From Flagellimonas meridianipacifica (lineage in GTDB: Bacteria > Bacteroidota > Bacteroidia > Flavobacteriales > Flavobacteriaceae): a DNA stretch of 64,000 nt. Under the pieces are notes generated by a model, which made no database searches, had not been told where the DNA came from, and saw only the letters and a list, made by a program, of their open reading frames with translations. How positions within the stretch are numbered: the first letter of the stretch is position 1; every line of letters begins with the position of its first letter. The stretch covers positions 496,001 through 560,000 of the forward strand of contig NZ_PVYX01000002.1 in assembly GCF_003001695.1 (NCBI RefSeq), written 5' to 3'. Shown piece after piece: positions 17,593-25,441 of the stretch. The position numbers were made by a program, and so were the translations under genes.

Positions 17593-17928
17593 ATGGGAAA
17601 ATTAAGTTTAACGATAGCTATGGCTATCATGTTAGTGTCTGGTAGTGTTTGGGCTACCCCTCCGGAGGAAAATAATGAGGTAAAAACCTTATCGGAACAA
17701 ATTCAGGAAATTCTATCCGACAACTCCATCTACGTAAAAAAGGAGGATTTGACCGCAAGAGTTCTATTTACTTTAACCGAAGACAAACGTATTGTCATTT
17801 TGGCCATTAAAACAGAGTATTGGGATGTGAGAGGTTTTCTCAATAGAAGATTGGATAAAAAGAAAGTGGACATAACCCATTTTGAGGTTGGGGAACAGTT
17901 TGTAGTTGATGTAAGATTGACTTCGTGA
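17593..17928 (+). CDS. Small secreted protein, TonB-C-like, paralogue 1
   Basis: This 111-residue protein has a signal peptide cleaved after SGSVWA. The mature part has an amphipathic segment LSEQIQEILSDNS, then a beta-alpha-beta pattern (VLFTLTEDKRIVILAI, then FLNRRLDKKKVDI, then a closing strand FVVDVRL). That order resembles the TonB C-terminal / energy-transducer fold, although the protein lacks any membrane anchor or proline-rich arm. It is clearly homologous to the protein at 18337. Hairpins follow both genes, so each is its own transcript. The function is unknown. Confidence 0.7.
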   Translation: MGKLSLTIAMAIMLVSGSVWATPPEENNEVKTLSEQIQEILSDNSIYVKKEDLTARVLFTLTEDKRIVILAIKTEYWDVRGFLNRRLDKKKVDITHFEVGEQFVVDVRLTS

Positions 17929-18336
17929 TGGTGTTGTGTTAGGTCTTTTATCCGAGGAAGGGTAATGTTCAGTTAACATTACCCTTTTCTGGTATCCTTT
18001 GAATATCTCGGAATTGTGTGAAAGAAAAAATGTTTTACAAACCATTCTTTCATTTTCAAAAAACATATTAAGAAACTTTAATAAATAAAATTCATCATTG
18101 GAGTTTCAAATTGTTCCGTAACCAAATATTAGCGTCATGTTAGTAAGTTTAATAATGGGTTAAATCAAACTTTTATGAACCTATTGCGGCAATATTTGGG
18201 TTTAACTTTGATGTGTCTTTCAAAAAGATACGTTCTTCAAAATCTCGGGTTTGGGCTTTTGAAAAGGAACTTCAAAACGTCTATTTCCCAGTAAAATCAA
18301 TTATATATAAACAAATCAAAAAAACGAAATGTCATT
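17929..18336 (+). other. 408-base non-coding gap between two paralogues
   Basis: The gap holds the terminator at 17958-17988 and an inverted repeat (18120-18130 with 18191-18202, about 60 bases apart). A segment AATTCATCATT near 18089 recalls the sequence before the first paralogue (about 17568). I see no gene or RNA with clear structure. The shared motif suggests that the duplication included upstream DNA. Confidence 0.5.
17958..17988 (+). terminator. Terminator of the 17593 gene
   Basis: A 12-bp perfect stem AAGGGTAATGTT / AACATTACCCTT with a 5-nt loop, ending in TTTT. It lies 29 bases after the stop. Confidence 0.85.
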
Positions 18337-18666
18337 ATGAGAAAAATGAGTTTAGCCTTTATGGCCATGTTATTGCTTTCAACTGTAAATGTTGGAGCTA
18401 ATGAAGGGAACAAGCCTGTTAAAAAGCTTTCTGTTCAGATTCAAGAGATGCTGAACATTAATTCTTTTCAGTTGGAAGAAGGCGAGATAAAAGCGGAAGT
18501 GCGTTTTACCATTAATAAAAAAGGTGAAATCGTTGTACTTTCTGTAGATACCGAGCATCTTACCTTGGAAGGTTTTGTGAAAGGTAGGTTGAATTACCAA
18601 AAAGTTGAGTTAGCAAACATAGAAGAAGGGAAAATTTATACAGTTCCCGTCCGAGTAATGGCTTAG
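18337..18666 (+). CDS. Small secreted protein, TonB-C-like, paralogue 2
   Basis: This 109-residue secreted protein (signal peptide to about VNVGA) is a tandem paralogue of the protein at 17593. Shared features are LSxQIQEML, the strand VRFTINKKGEIVVLSVDTE, the helix LEGFVKGRLNYQKVE, and the final strand VPVRV. Identity appears moderate, with spacing conserved and length differing by two residues. The fold suggestion (TonB C-terminal-like) rests on the strand-G-strand-helix-strand order only. It is followed by its own terminator. No function is known to me. Confidence 0.7.
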   Translation: MRKMSLAFMAMLLLSTVNVGANEGNKPVKKLSVQIQEMLNINSFQLEEGEIKAEVRFTINKKGEIVVLSVDTEHLTLEGFVKGRLNYQKVELANIEEGKIYTVPVRVMA

Positions 18667-18691
18667 AGTTTGAATTCTTTGAGTCGGTCAA

Positions 18692-18721
18692 AAAATCCTG
18701 GAATTCATCCAGGATTTTTTT
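18692..18721 (+). terminator. Terminator of the 18337 gene
   Basis: An 11-bp perfect stem AAAATCCTGGA / TCCAGGATTTT with a 5-nt loop and a T-run to 18721. It lies 26 bases after the stop. Confidence 0.9.
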
Positions 18722-18779
18722 GTACACTAAAACTACAGGAATTGAGTTATCCTATAGGAGGTAGCTCTAAATTTACCTT

Positions 18780-19181
18780 ATGGATTCATACGAAGAAAAA
18801 TTAAATATTTTGTCTGAAATGATTGCTTTTGCTAGGGTGGACCAGTCCATCAAGGATTCGGAATATCAGTTTTTGGTAAAAGTAGCTTCCAATCTTGGTA
18901 TAGACAAAGCTACCTTTGATGAATTGTTGAAAAAGAAAACCACAAAGCCTGTTCTAAAATCCCAAGCAGAACGTATCGTTCAATTTCATAGACTCCTCTT
19001 ATTAATGAACATTGATGAGGAGCAACATGAAAAAGAAATAAATTCACTTCACACTATGGGCCTTAAAATGGGATTGCCTCCAACCGGAATCGCACAAGTC
19101 CTGAAGGTAATGCACAAGTACCCCAACAAGATTGTTCCTCCAAAAGTCCTAATAGATATTTTTAAAGCACAATACAATTAA
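18780..19181 (+). CDS. TerB-like small helical protein
   Basis: This 133-residue all-helical cytoplasmic protein begins KLNILSEMIAFARVDQSIKD, close to the TerB fold opening (a metal-associated helical domain named from tellurite-resistance operons), and continues with EYQFLVKVASNLGID. No other ter gene is near. Homologues in Flavobacteriaceae are, as I recall, sometimes labelled excinuclease ABC subunit B; nothing in this protein supports that, and the real uvrB is at 19815-21803. The stop codon lies inside a palindrome (19180-19196). The function is unknown. Confidence 0.7.
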   Translation: MDSYEEKLNILSEMIAFARVDQSIKDSEYQFLVKVASNLGIDKATFDELLKKKTTKPVLKSQAERIVQFHRLLLLMNIDEEQHEKEINSLHTMGLKMGLPPTGIAQVLKVMHKYPNKIVPPKVLIDIFKAQYN

Positions 19182-19196
19182 TGACATAGTGTCATT
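19180..19196. promoter_or_regulatory. Palindrome TGACA-N3-TGTCA at end of TerB-like gene
   Basis: AATGACA at 19180-19186 and TGTCATT at 19190-19196 form a perfect 7-bp dyad with a 3-base spacer, followed by a weakly T-rich stretch. It lies about 45 bases upstream of the sigma-54-like site before hsp20. It could be a terminator stem or an activator site. A half-copy, ATGACAT, recurs at 19221. Confidence 0.4.
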
Positions 19197-19238
19197 GTAT
19201 TTTGTTAATAAAATGCCAAAATGACATTAAAAATGTGT

Positions 19239-19253
19239 TGGTACGGCATTTGA
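19239..19253 (+). promoter_or_regulatory. Sigma-54-like promoter before hsp20
   Basis: TGGTACG-GCAT-TTGA matches the RpoN consensus TGGCACG-N4-TTGC except for two bases (C to T, final C to A). The essential GG is present, and the spacing to the -12 G is exact. The hsp20 ATG is 45 bases downstream. Confidence 0.4.
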
Positions 19254-19297
19254 ACATGATATTACGGTTTTAATTCTAAACATAAAATTGATTTACC

Positions 19298-19723
19298 ATG
19301 AGTATTGTAAAAAGAAATAATCTGTTTTTTCCTTCATTCGTAAATGATGTTTTTGGACCTGATTGGTTCGGGGGAGTAGATAAATTGCACACAAACCTTC
19401 CTGCCGTTAATATTAAAGAAAACGAAGCTGGCTATGAATTGGAGTTGGCCGTTCCAGGAGCTAAAAAAGAAGATTTTAAAGTTGAAGTGGACAATGACGT
19501 ACTTACCATTTCCAGCGAAGGAAAAACTGAAAATGTTGAGACCAAGGAAAACTTTACAAGAAAAGAATTCTCTTATACTGCGTTTAAAAGAGCATTCACT
19601 TTGCCGGAGACCGTTGATGGTTCCAAAATTGACGCAACCTATGAAGATGGAATTCTGAAATTAGCATTACCCAAAAAAGAAGAAGCTTTGCCCAAACCCA
19701 AAAGATTCATTGAAATAGGGTAG
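19298..19723 (+). CDS. Small heat-shock protein, Hsp20/alpha-crystallin family
   Basis: This 141-residue ATP-independent holdase chaperone has the alpha-crystallin domain at about residues 33-133. It opens with LPAVNIKENEAGYELELAVP and includes GAKKEDFKVEVDNDVLTIS and ATYEDGILKLALPKKEE, the classical consensus of the domain end. The C-terminal I-x-I oligomerisation motif is FIEIG, at the very end. The N-terminal arm is short. A sigma-54-like site and a palindrome upstream suggest stress-linked control, and a strong terminator follows. Confidence 0.95.
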   Translation: MSIVKRNNLFFPSFVNDVFGPDWFGGVDKLHTNLPAVNIKENEAGYELELAVPGAKKEDFKVEVDNDVLTISSEGKTENVETKENFTRKEFSYTAFKRAFTLPETVDGSKIDATYEDGILKLALPKKEEALPKPKRFIEIG

Positions 19724-19782
19724 GGTAAATAAAAAACACCAACGTAGGTGTTTCATGATGATTGGTTTAGTTGGTTAGTTTG

Positions 19783-19814
19783 AAGGCGCGCCCATTTATG
19801 GGCGCGCTTTCTTT
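19783..19814 (+). terminator. hsp20 terminator
   Basis: A GC-rich 10-bp perfect stem GCGCGCCCAT / ATGGGCGCGC (extended by A-T pairs) with a 2-nt loop, followed by TTTCTTTT. It also separates hsp20 from the convergent uvrB. Confidence 0.9.
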
Positions 19815-21803
19815 TCAGTCTTGTTCTTGGAGTAATTTGATTTCGTCACGCAATTTAGCCGCCTCCATAAAATTGAGTTCTTTGGCCGCTTTTTCCATGG
19901 CCTTTCGTTTTTCCCGAATCAATTTTTCTTTTTGGTCTTGTGTTAGGTATTCTAAATCAGGTTCAGCTGCGCGTAATTCTTCTTTCTGAAAATGATACGT
20001 AGAAACCGAATTCTTGGCAAGAGCATTGTCTAAGTTCTTTTTGAGGGCCTTAGGAACGATGTTATTTTCTTTGTTATAGGCCATTTGTTTATCTCTACGA
20101 TAGTTTGTCTCATCAATTGTCTTTTGCATACTGTCGGTTATGGTATCCGCGTACATTATAGCTTTTCCATTGAGATTCCTTGCTGCCCTACCTACGGTTT
20201 GAGTCAATGATCTATTGCTTCTTAAAAAGCCTTCCTTATCCGCGTCCAAGATAGCGACCAAAGAGACTTCTGGTAAATCCAATCCTTCACGAAGCAAATT
20301 GACCCCAATCAAAACATCAAATAGACCTTTTCTTAAGTCCTGCATAATTTCGACACGTTCCAAGGTATCAACATCACTATGAATGTATCTACAACGAACT
20401 TCAATCCGTGCAAGGTATTTGGCCAATTCTTCGGCCATACGTTTGGTCAAAGTGGTTACCAAAGTGCGTTCATCCAGTTCAACACGCTGCTGTATTTCTT
20501 CCACTAAATCGTCTATCTGATTTTTGCTGGAACGTACCTCAATTTCAGGGTCTAGTAAACCTGTGGGCCGTATTACCTGTTCCACATAAATTCCTTCACT
20601 AAGCTGGAGTTCGTAATCCGCAGGCGTGGCACTTACGTATAGCACTTGGTTCTGGAGTGCTTCAAATTCTTCAAATTTTAAGGGGCGGTTGTCCAATGCA
20701 GCGGGAAGGCGGAATCCATATTCTACTAGATTTTCCTTTCTCGAGCGGTCTCCACCATACATGGCATGTACTTGTGGGATGGTAACATGACTTTCATCAA
20801 TGACCATCAGGTAATCATCTGGGAAGTAGTCTAAAAGACAGAAAGGGCGTGTTCCGGGTTCTCGGCCGTCCAAATACCTTGAATAGTTTTCTATTCCCGA
20901 GCAATACCCCAATTCCCGAATCATTTCCAAATCAAAATTGGTGCGTTCTTCCAACCTTTTGGCTTCCAAAGGCCTTCCAATCTCCTTGAAGTAATCGATT
21001 TGTCCTACCAAATCATCTTGTATTTGGATAATAGCATTTTGAAGAATGTCCGGTGAAGTAACGAACATGTTAGCTGGATATATATTGAGATTTTCGTAGA
21101 CTTCAATAACGTTGTTGTTAAAGGGGTCCAACGCTTCAATTTCTTCAATCTCATCGCCAAAAAAGTGAATTCTAAAAGCATGATCGGCGTATCCTGGAAA
21201 AACATCAACTACATCCCCCTTTACTCGAAAGTTTCCATTTCTGAAATCGGCAGTTGTCCTGGAATACAGACTTTGAACCAGTTGTTTTAAAAACTTTGTT
21301 CTGGAAATGACCTGATCTCTATGGATGGAAATCACATTTTTTTGGAACTCGATGGGATTCCCAATACCATATAAACAAGAAACTGATGCCACTACAAGAA
21401 CATCCCTTCTACCTGACAATAAAGAAGAAGTGGTGCTCAATCTCAGTTTTTCAATGTCTTCATTTATAGATAGGTCTTTTTCTATATAAAGTCCACTAGT
21501 GGGGATATAGGCTTCAGGTTGATAGTAGTCATAATACGAAACAAAATATTCTATGGCATTGTTTGGAAAAAACTGCTTGAACTCTGAGTAAAGTTGGGCT
21601 GCCAAAGTCTTGTTATGAGCCAGAACCAACGTAGGTTTTTGAACGGATTCAACCACATTGGCCACTGTAAAAGTTTTCCCTGATCCGGTAACTCCCAAAA
21701 GGGTTTGATGAGGTTCGCCCTGTTCGATTCCGGTAACCAGTTGCTTAATAGCCTGAGGTTGGTCGCCAGTGGGTTTGAACTCCGATACTACTTGAAATTT
21801 CAT
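19815..21803 (-). CDS. uvrB: UvrABC excinuclease subunit B
   Basis: This nucleotide-excision-repair helicase-like subunit verifies damage and recruits UvrC. At 662 residues it is standard length. The Walker A sequence is GVTGSGKTFT near residue 38-47, and the beta-hairpin region is YYDYYQPEAYIPTSGLYIEKD (key residues YYDYYQPEAY). The DEAD-like motif is MVIDESHVT, and motif VI is QTVGRAARN. The C-terminal UVR domain, ELNFMEAAKLRDEI, ends the protein. It has a single-gene arrangement, convergent with hsp20. The T9SS cargo gene lies 47 bases upstream on the same strand. Confidence 0.98.
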   Translation of the reverse strand: MKFQVVSEFKPTGDQPQAIKQLVTGIEQGEPHQTLLGVTGSGKTFTVANVVESVQKPTLVLAHNKTLAAQLYSEFKQFFPNNAIEYFVSYYDYYQPEAYIPTSGLYIEKDLSINEDIEKLRLSTTSSLLSGRRDVLVVASVSCLYGIGNPIEFQKNVISIHRDQVISRTKFLKQLVQSLYSRTTADFRNGNFRVKGDVVDVFPGYADHAFRIHFFGDEIEEIEALDPFNNNVIEVYENLNIYPANMFVTSPDILQNAIIQIQDDLVGQIDYFKEIGRPLEAKRLEERTNFDLEMIRELGYCSGIENYSRYLDGREPGTRPFCLLDYFPDDYLMVIDESHVTIPQVHAMYGGDRSRKENLVEYGFRLPAALDNRPLKFEEFEALQNQVLYVSATPADYELQLSEGIYVEQVIRPTGLLDPEIEVRSSKNQIDDLVEEIQQRVELDERTLVTTLTKRMAEELAKYLARIEVRCRYIHSDVDTLERVEIMQDLRKGLFDVLIGVNLLREGLDLPEVSLVAILDADKEGFLRSNRSLTQTVGRAARNLNGKAIMYADTITDSMQKTIDETNYRRDKQMAYNKENNIVPKALKKNLDNALAKNSVSTYHFQKEELRAAEPDLEYLTQDQKEKLIREKRKAMEKAAKELNFMEAAKLRDEIKLLQEQD

Positions 21804-21850
21804 GCTTTAAAATTACGAAAGCATTGAGCCAAAATAAAGGAAGGAAGGGA

Positions 21851-23596
21851 TTATCTTTTAAGGGTGAAATGACCTTGAAAAACTCTATTATCTGTATCAA
21901 TAGCCCTAAACCAATAATCTGAAGAAGGTAAAGGTCGACCATTGAATGTTCCATTCCATCCTTCCGAACTTTGAAGCATTTGAAATAAGAGTCGACCAAA
22001 CTTGTCAAAAATAGATATTGATGCAAATTGAACCTCTTCCGCATTTGGAGGAAGCTCAAATCGCCAAAAATCATTTATTCCGTCTCCGTTCGGAGTAAAA
22101 AATTTGGGAAAACCCTCTGACACCAAATCTTGGGATACATCTACAGGCAATGTACACCCATCTAGACTGGTATCCCGAACATACACTATGTTATTACCAC
22201 GCGGTACGTTTGTAAACACATTGCTGTTTTGATATGGGCCATTTATATCATTTATGGCATACTCATATACTCCGTTACCACTAACATTGACCATTAGCGT
22301 CAAATTATCACCGATACGTTCTACATCCACAGAATTTACTGTAGGCCCTGGTGCCACGTTCACGGTAAACGTTTGAGAAGAGGTACAGGGAATATTATTT
22401 CCATTTGAATCTACAAAATCCGTTACATCCAGTCGATAGATTCCACCTTCGCTTATCTGTACTTCGGAGGTTTCGGAAAGTAACTCAATCTCTGTTCCTC
22501 GTGATGTAACACTTGCCCAACGATAGCTCTCGGCTACAGTATTTGTGGAAAGCGTCAAGGGTTCTGAATTTTCACATAGCACAAAACTTTCTGGAAAGTC
22601 CAATTCTGGGAAGAGAGATACAAAATCTCCAACGGAGGGGTCAAAAAAAGGTCCACACCCAACTGCCGTAGAAAAGCTTTCCGAACCACAATCGGTTGCT
22701 TCAACAAAATCATTGAATGGTACAATCGAAATAAACAGTAGGGCATTCGGTTCAAAATCAATTACAAAAGTAGAGGTGGATGTAAATTCTCTTTCTCGGA
22801 CAAGATCATCTCCTCCCGGTGTAGTACCGATAGTCACACGATATCCTGTTGCACCAGGGACTTCCTCCCATTGTAGCAATGGGGTTAGAGGAACATTTGT
22901 GGCACCATTTACAGGAAATGTAAGTCGGGTACAATCTAAACTTTGTGCTACAACTGTCGTCCTGAATGATTCGACTGCGCAATTTACGGCTTGTCCATTT
23001 TCGTTCAATGGGGTGATTTGGACAAATATCTCCGAATTAACTGGCAAATCATTTGGTGGATCGAACCGCAGGACATTACCAACATTCGTCTCGGGTAAAA
23101 TTTCACTTCCATTTGGAGTTGTGCCAATACGAAGCAGATAAGATGTCGCACCTGGAGCAAGATTCCATCTTAAGTTGGTTCTAAAATTTACGTCTGAATC
23201 CCCATTCTCTGGAAGACGTAATTGGGTACAATTTGGTGGAGTAGTGATGTCCTCTGTCCTAAAAGATATGCTAGGACAAGTAATGTTGGCACTGGGATTA
23301 CTAAAGAAAAATAGGGTGATTGTGACAAAAATCTGGGTGTCTTCAGGTAAACCTAAAGGAGGTTTGTATGAAGTACTTGTGCCTAATGGTACATCGTCTA
23401 CTATATCGTTACCGCCTGGAGTTGTTCCAATTGAAATATTATAGCTGGGTACACCAAATACTTCCTGCCAGCTTATAGTAACATCCACAGGGACATTGTT
23501 TGAACCAGGAACAGGGCTCAAAATCTGGGGACAACCTTGGGCGATAATCCAAAAGGGTGAAAAAACCCAAATAATAAATAGCAATCCTTTAAGCAT
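21851..23596 (-). CDS. Secreted T9SS cargo with three FN3-like repeats
   Basis: This 581-residue protein has a signal peptide (to about FWIIAQG). Three repeats of about 95 residues follow, each starting with a Cys (CPQILSPVPGSNNVPV, CTQLRLPENG, CTRLTFPVNGATNVPL) and containing SIGTTPGG-type strands, fibronectin-III-like. A PKD/Ig-like region comes next, and the gliding-motility-associated CHU_C / type B sorting domain ends the protein, recognisable by FFTPNGDGINDFW and NGRPLPSSDYWF. Type B cargo is exported by the type IX system, commonly with the accessory protein PorP/SprF. None is adjacent here. It is probably a cell-surface adhesin; the ligand is unknown. Confidence 0.9.
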   Translation of the reverse strand: MLKGLLFIIWVFSPFWIIAQGCPQILSPVPGSNNVPVDVTISWQEVFGVPSYNISIGTTPGGNDIVDDVPLGTSTSYKPPLGLPEDTQIFVTITLFFFSNPSANITCPSISFRTEDITTPPNCTQLRLPENGDSDVNFRTNLRWNLAPGATSYLLRIGTTPNGSEILPETNVGNVLRFDPPNDLPVNSEIFVQITPLNENGQAVNCAVESFRTTVVAQSLDCTRLTFPVNGATNVPLTPLLQWEEVPGATGYRVTIGTTPGGDDLVREREFTSTSTFVIDFEPNALLFISIVPFNDFVEATDCGSESFSTAVGCGPFFDPSVGDFVSLFPELDFPESFVLCENSEPLTLSTNTVAESYRWASVTSRGTEIELLSETSEVQISEGGIYRLDVTDFVDSNGNNIPCTSSQTFTVNVAPGPTVNSVDVERIGDNLTLMVNVSGNGVYEYAINDINGPYQNSNVFTNVPRGNNIVYVRDTSLDGCTLPVDVSQDLVSEGFPKFFTPNGDGINDFWRFELPPNAEEVQFASISIFDKFGRLLFQMLQSSEGWNGTFNGRPLPSSDYWFRAIDTDNRVFQGHFTLKR

Positions 23597-23623
23597 TTGA
23601 CCAAAATCAAATACTACAAGGTA

Positions 23624-24457
23624 CTACAAATCGCGCTTTTTTAATAATGCGTAGGATAAATAGATAAAAAGGCTAGTCCAAAGGAGTACAATAAGGAACT
23701 CGTACCAGTAGACCTGATAATCAAAGCTCATGTTTTCTCCAATCTGTTGTCCAATGTTCTGTACTGCCGACAAACGTGTAAAAGGCTCCTTTATTAGATT
23801 GGTCATGGATTCCAAAGGAAAGAAATCCTTTATTCGTTTGGCTGCATCCCAACTCATTACCTTCCATCCTAGAAGTCCAAAAACAATTTGTTCCAAAATG
23901 GCCCAAAGAATCAAAAATCCGAGTGCAAAAGCGGAACGCTTTACAAAAATGCCAAGGAACAGACAGAATGAAAAGAATCCAACCAGCTTTACGAAAAAGG
24001 CAAGTAGAAATTCCAAATCCGAAAAAATGATACTGATTTCGTTGTAATCTGAATAAATCAATCCTAAAATCAGAGATACTACAAATACAAAAACCGTAGA
24101 AATCAATGAGAAAGAAATGACGGTCAGAAACTTGGATAGTATAAACTCCTTCTTGGACAAACCATCAATTAGATTCTGTTTTATGGTCTTGTTGCTATAT
24201 TCATTGGCCATCATTGAAACAATGACGATGGCAAGGAAAAGCTTGAACAAGGCCGTCATAAATGTGTTGAAATGCCAGATATAGGGAAAATTAAAAATCC
24301 CCTGGTCAGCCAGATGAAATTTTACGGGACCAATATCAAATTTAATCGCAGCTATTAGCGCAATGGATGTCAGTAACACAAAATAGGAAGATATAAGAAT
24401 CTTACTGGCCCTATTGTTCAAAAGCTTTATGAATTCTATTTGTAATAAGCGTACCAT
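23624..24457 (-). CDS. ABC transporter permease (ABC-2 type)
   Basis: This 277-residue protein has about six membrane spans, typical of ABC2_membrane/NatB-like permeases. It opens LLQIEFIKLLNNRASKILI and has the conserved post-TM motif NEYSNKTIKQNLIDGLSKKEF near residue 85-105. It lies 13 bases downstream of the ATPase gene and on the same strand, so the two make one exporter. The substrate is not evident. Antibiotic, lipid or sodium export are all possible for this subfamily. Confidence 0.88.
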   Translation of the reverse strand: MVRLLQIEFIKLLNNRASKILISSYFVLLTSIALIAAIKFDIGPVKFHLADQGIFNFPYIWHFNTFMTALFKLFLAIVIVSMMANEYSNKTIKQNLIDGLSKKEFILSKFLTVISFSLISTVFVFVVSLILGLIYSDYNEISIIFSDLEFLLAFFVKLVGFFSFCLFLGIFVKRSAFALGFLILWAILEQIVFGLLGWKVMSWDAAKRIKDFFPLESMTNLIKEPFTRLSAVQNIGQQIGENMSFDYQVYWYEFLIVLLWTSLFIYLSYALLKKRDL

Positions 24458-24470
24458 TCGTTTTTTTTGA

Positions 24471-25367
24471 TTAGTTGTTTTTGGTTAGGGCAAGGAATTG
24501 CTCCTCTAAGCTCTCTTTACGTTTTACCAAATGGGAAAGTACCATACCCTCATCAAAGAGCAGCTTGTTCAAGGCTTCAGCATTCATTTCTTGTTTTAAG
24601 TATGCGGTAAGCGTGCCATTTTCCTGATTGATTTTTCCAAAACTGGCATGTTTGTCAAGGATATCTTTAAGTTTATCCATATCGCTGGTTCTAAGCTCAA
24701 AGAATCCGTGGCTGGCCAGCATTTCGTCTACTGGGCCCGAGTATAATTTTTCACCTTTTCGAAGGATGACAACATGGGAACATACTTTTTCCACTTCATC
24801 CAAGAGGTGTGATGCCAAAAGAATTGTAGTGCCCTGATTGGCAATTTTTTTGATGATTTCTCGAATCTGGTGGATACCTTGTGGGTCCAATCCATTTGTT
24901 GGCTCATCCAAAATCAGGATTTCTGGGTCGTTTAATAGGGCAGAGGCAATGGCCAATCGTTGTTTCATACCCAGGGAATAGGTCTTGAACTTGCTGTTTC
25001 TTCGTTCCCACAGTCCAACCAATTGCAGTTTTTCTTGGATTTTGTCTTCTGATACCTCCTTTATTTTGCAGACCAGTTTTAGATTCTGAATGGCGGTCAT
25101 GTAGGGATAGAAGTTGGGGCGTTCAATTATGGCCCCTACTTTTTTTAAGGCGTCGTGAGTGGAAGTCTGTCCATCAAACCAGCTGAAATCTCCTGAAGTT
25201 CGGTTAACTACATTCAAGATTATTCCCAAAGTAGTGGATTTTCCACTCCCGTTAGGTCCCAGAATACCATAAACGTTACCCTTCTCTATAGAAAAAGAAA
25301 GATTCTTTACCGCAGTGAGGTATCCGAATTTTTTGGTTAGGTTGTTAACCGTGAGTATCGTGCTCAA
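24471..25367 (-). CDS. ABC transporter ATP-binding protein
   Basis: This 298-residue ATPase partners the permease downstream. The Walker A sequence is GPNGSGKST, the ABC signature is YSLGMKQRLAIA, and Walker B is EILILDEPTNGLDPQG with the switch His in LLASHLLDEVEKV. A C-terminal domain of about 80 residues follows, as in DrrA/NatA-type exporters. I set the start at a TTG (MSTILTVNNLTKKFG), because the longer frame up to 25544 adds an unrelated stretch and overlaps the divergent gene at 25442. No ATG is available near the domain start. Confidence 0.93.
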   Translation of the reverse strand: MSTILTVNNLTKKFGYLTAVKNLSFSIEKGNVYGILGPNGSGKSTTLGIILNVVNRTSGDFSWFDGQTSTHDALKKVGAIIERPNFYPYMTAIQNLKLVCKIKEVSEDKIQEKLQLVGLWERRNSKFKTYSLGMKQRLAIASALLNDPEILILDEPTNGLDPQGIHQIREIIKKIANQGTTILLASHLLDEVEKVCSHVVILRKGEKLYSGPVDEMLASHGFFELRTSDMDKLKDILDKHASFGKINQENGTLTAYLKQEMNAEALNKLLFDEGMVLSHLVKRKESLEEQFLALTKNN

Positions 25368-25441
25368 AATGACGTCGTTTTTTGATTTGTTTGTAGTAAC
25401 TTGACGAGATATGTTCGTTTTTGTTACAAAATAGAGGAGGA

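Noticed and set aside
18120..18202. Inverted repeat AACCAAATATT / AATATTTGGGTT across about 80 bases
   Set aside because: The loop is long and the arms are A/T-rich, so chance is likely; no RNA fold could be built around it.
22545..23141. 198-codon open frame on the plus strand across the T9SS cargo gene
   Set aside because: It lies wholly antisense to a protein with clear repeats and sorting domain, is Ser/Thr/Pro-rich with no domain, and has no promoter.
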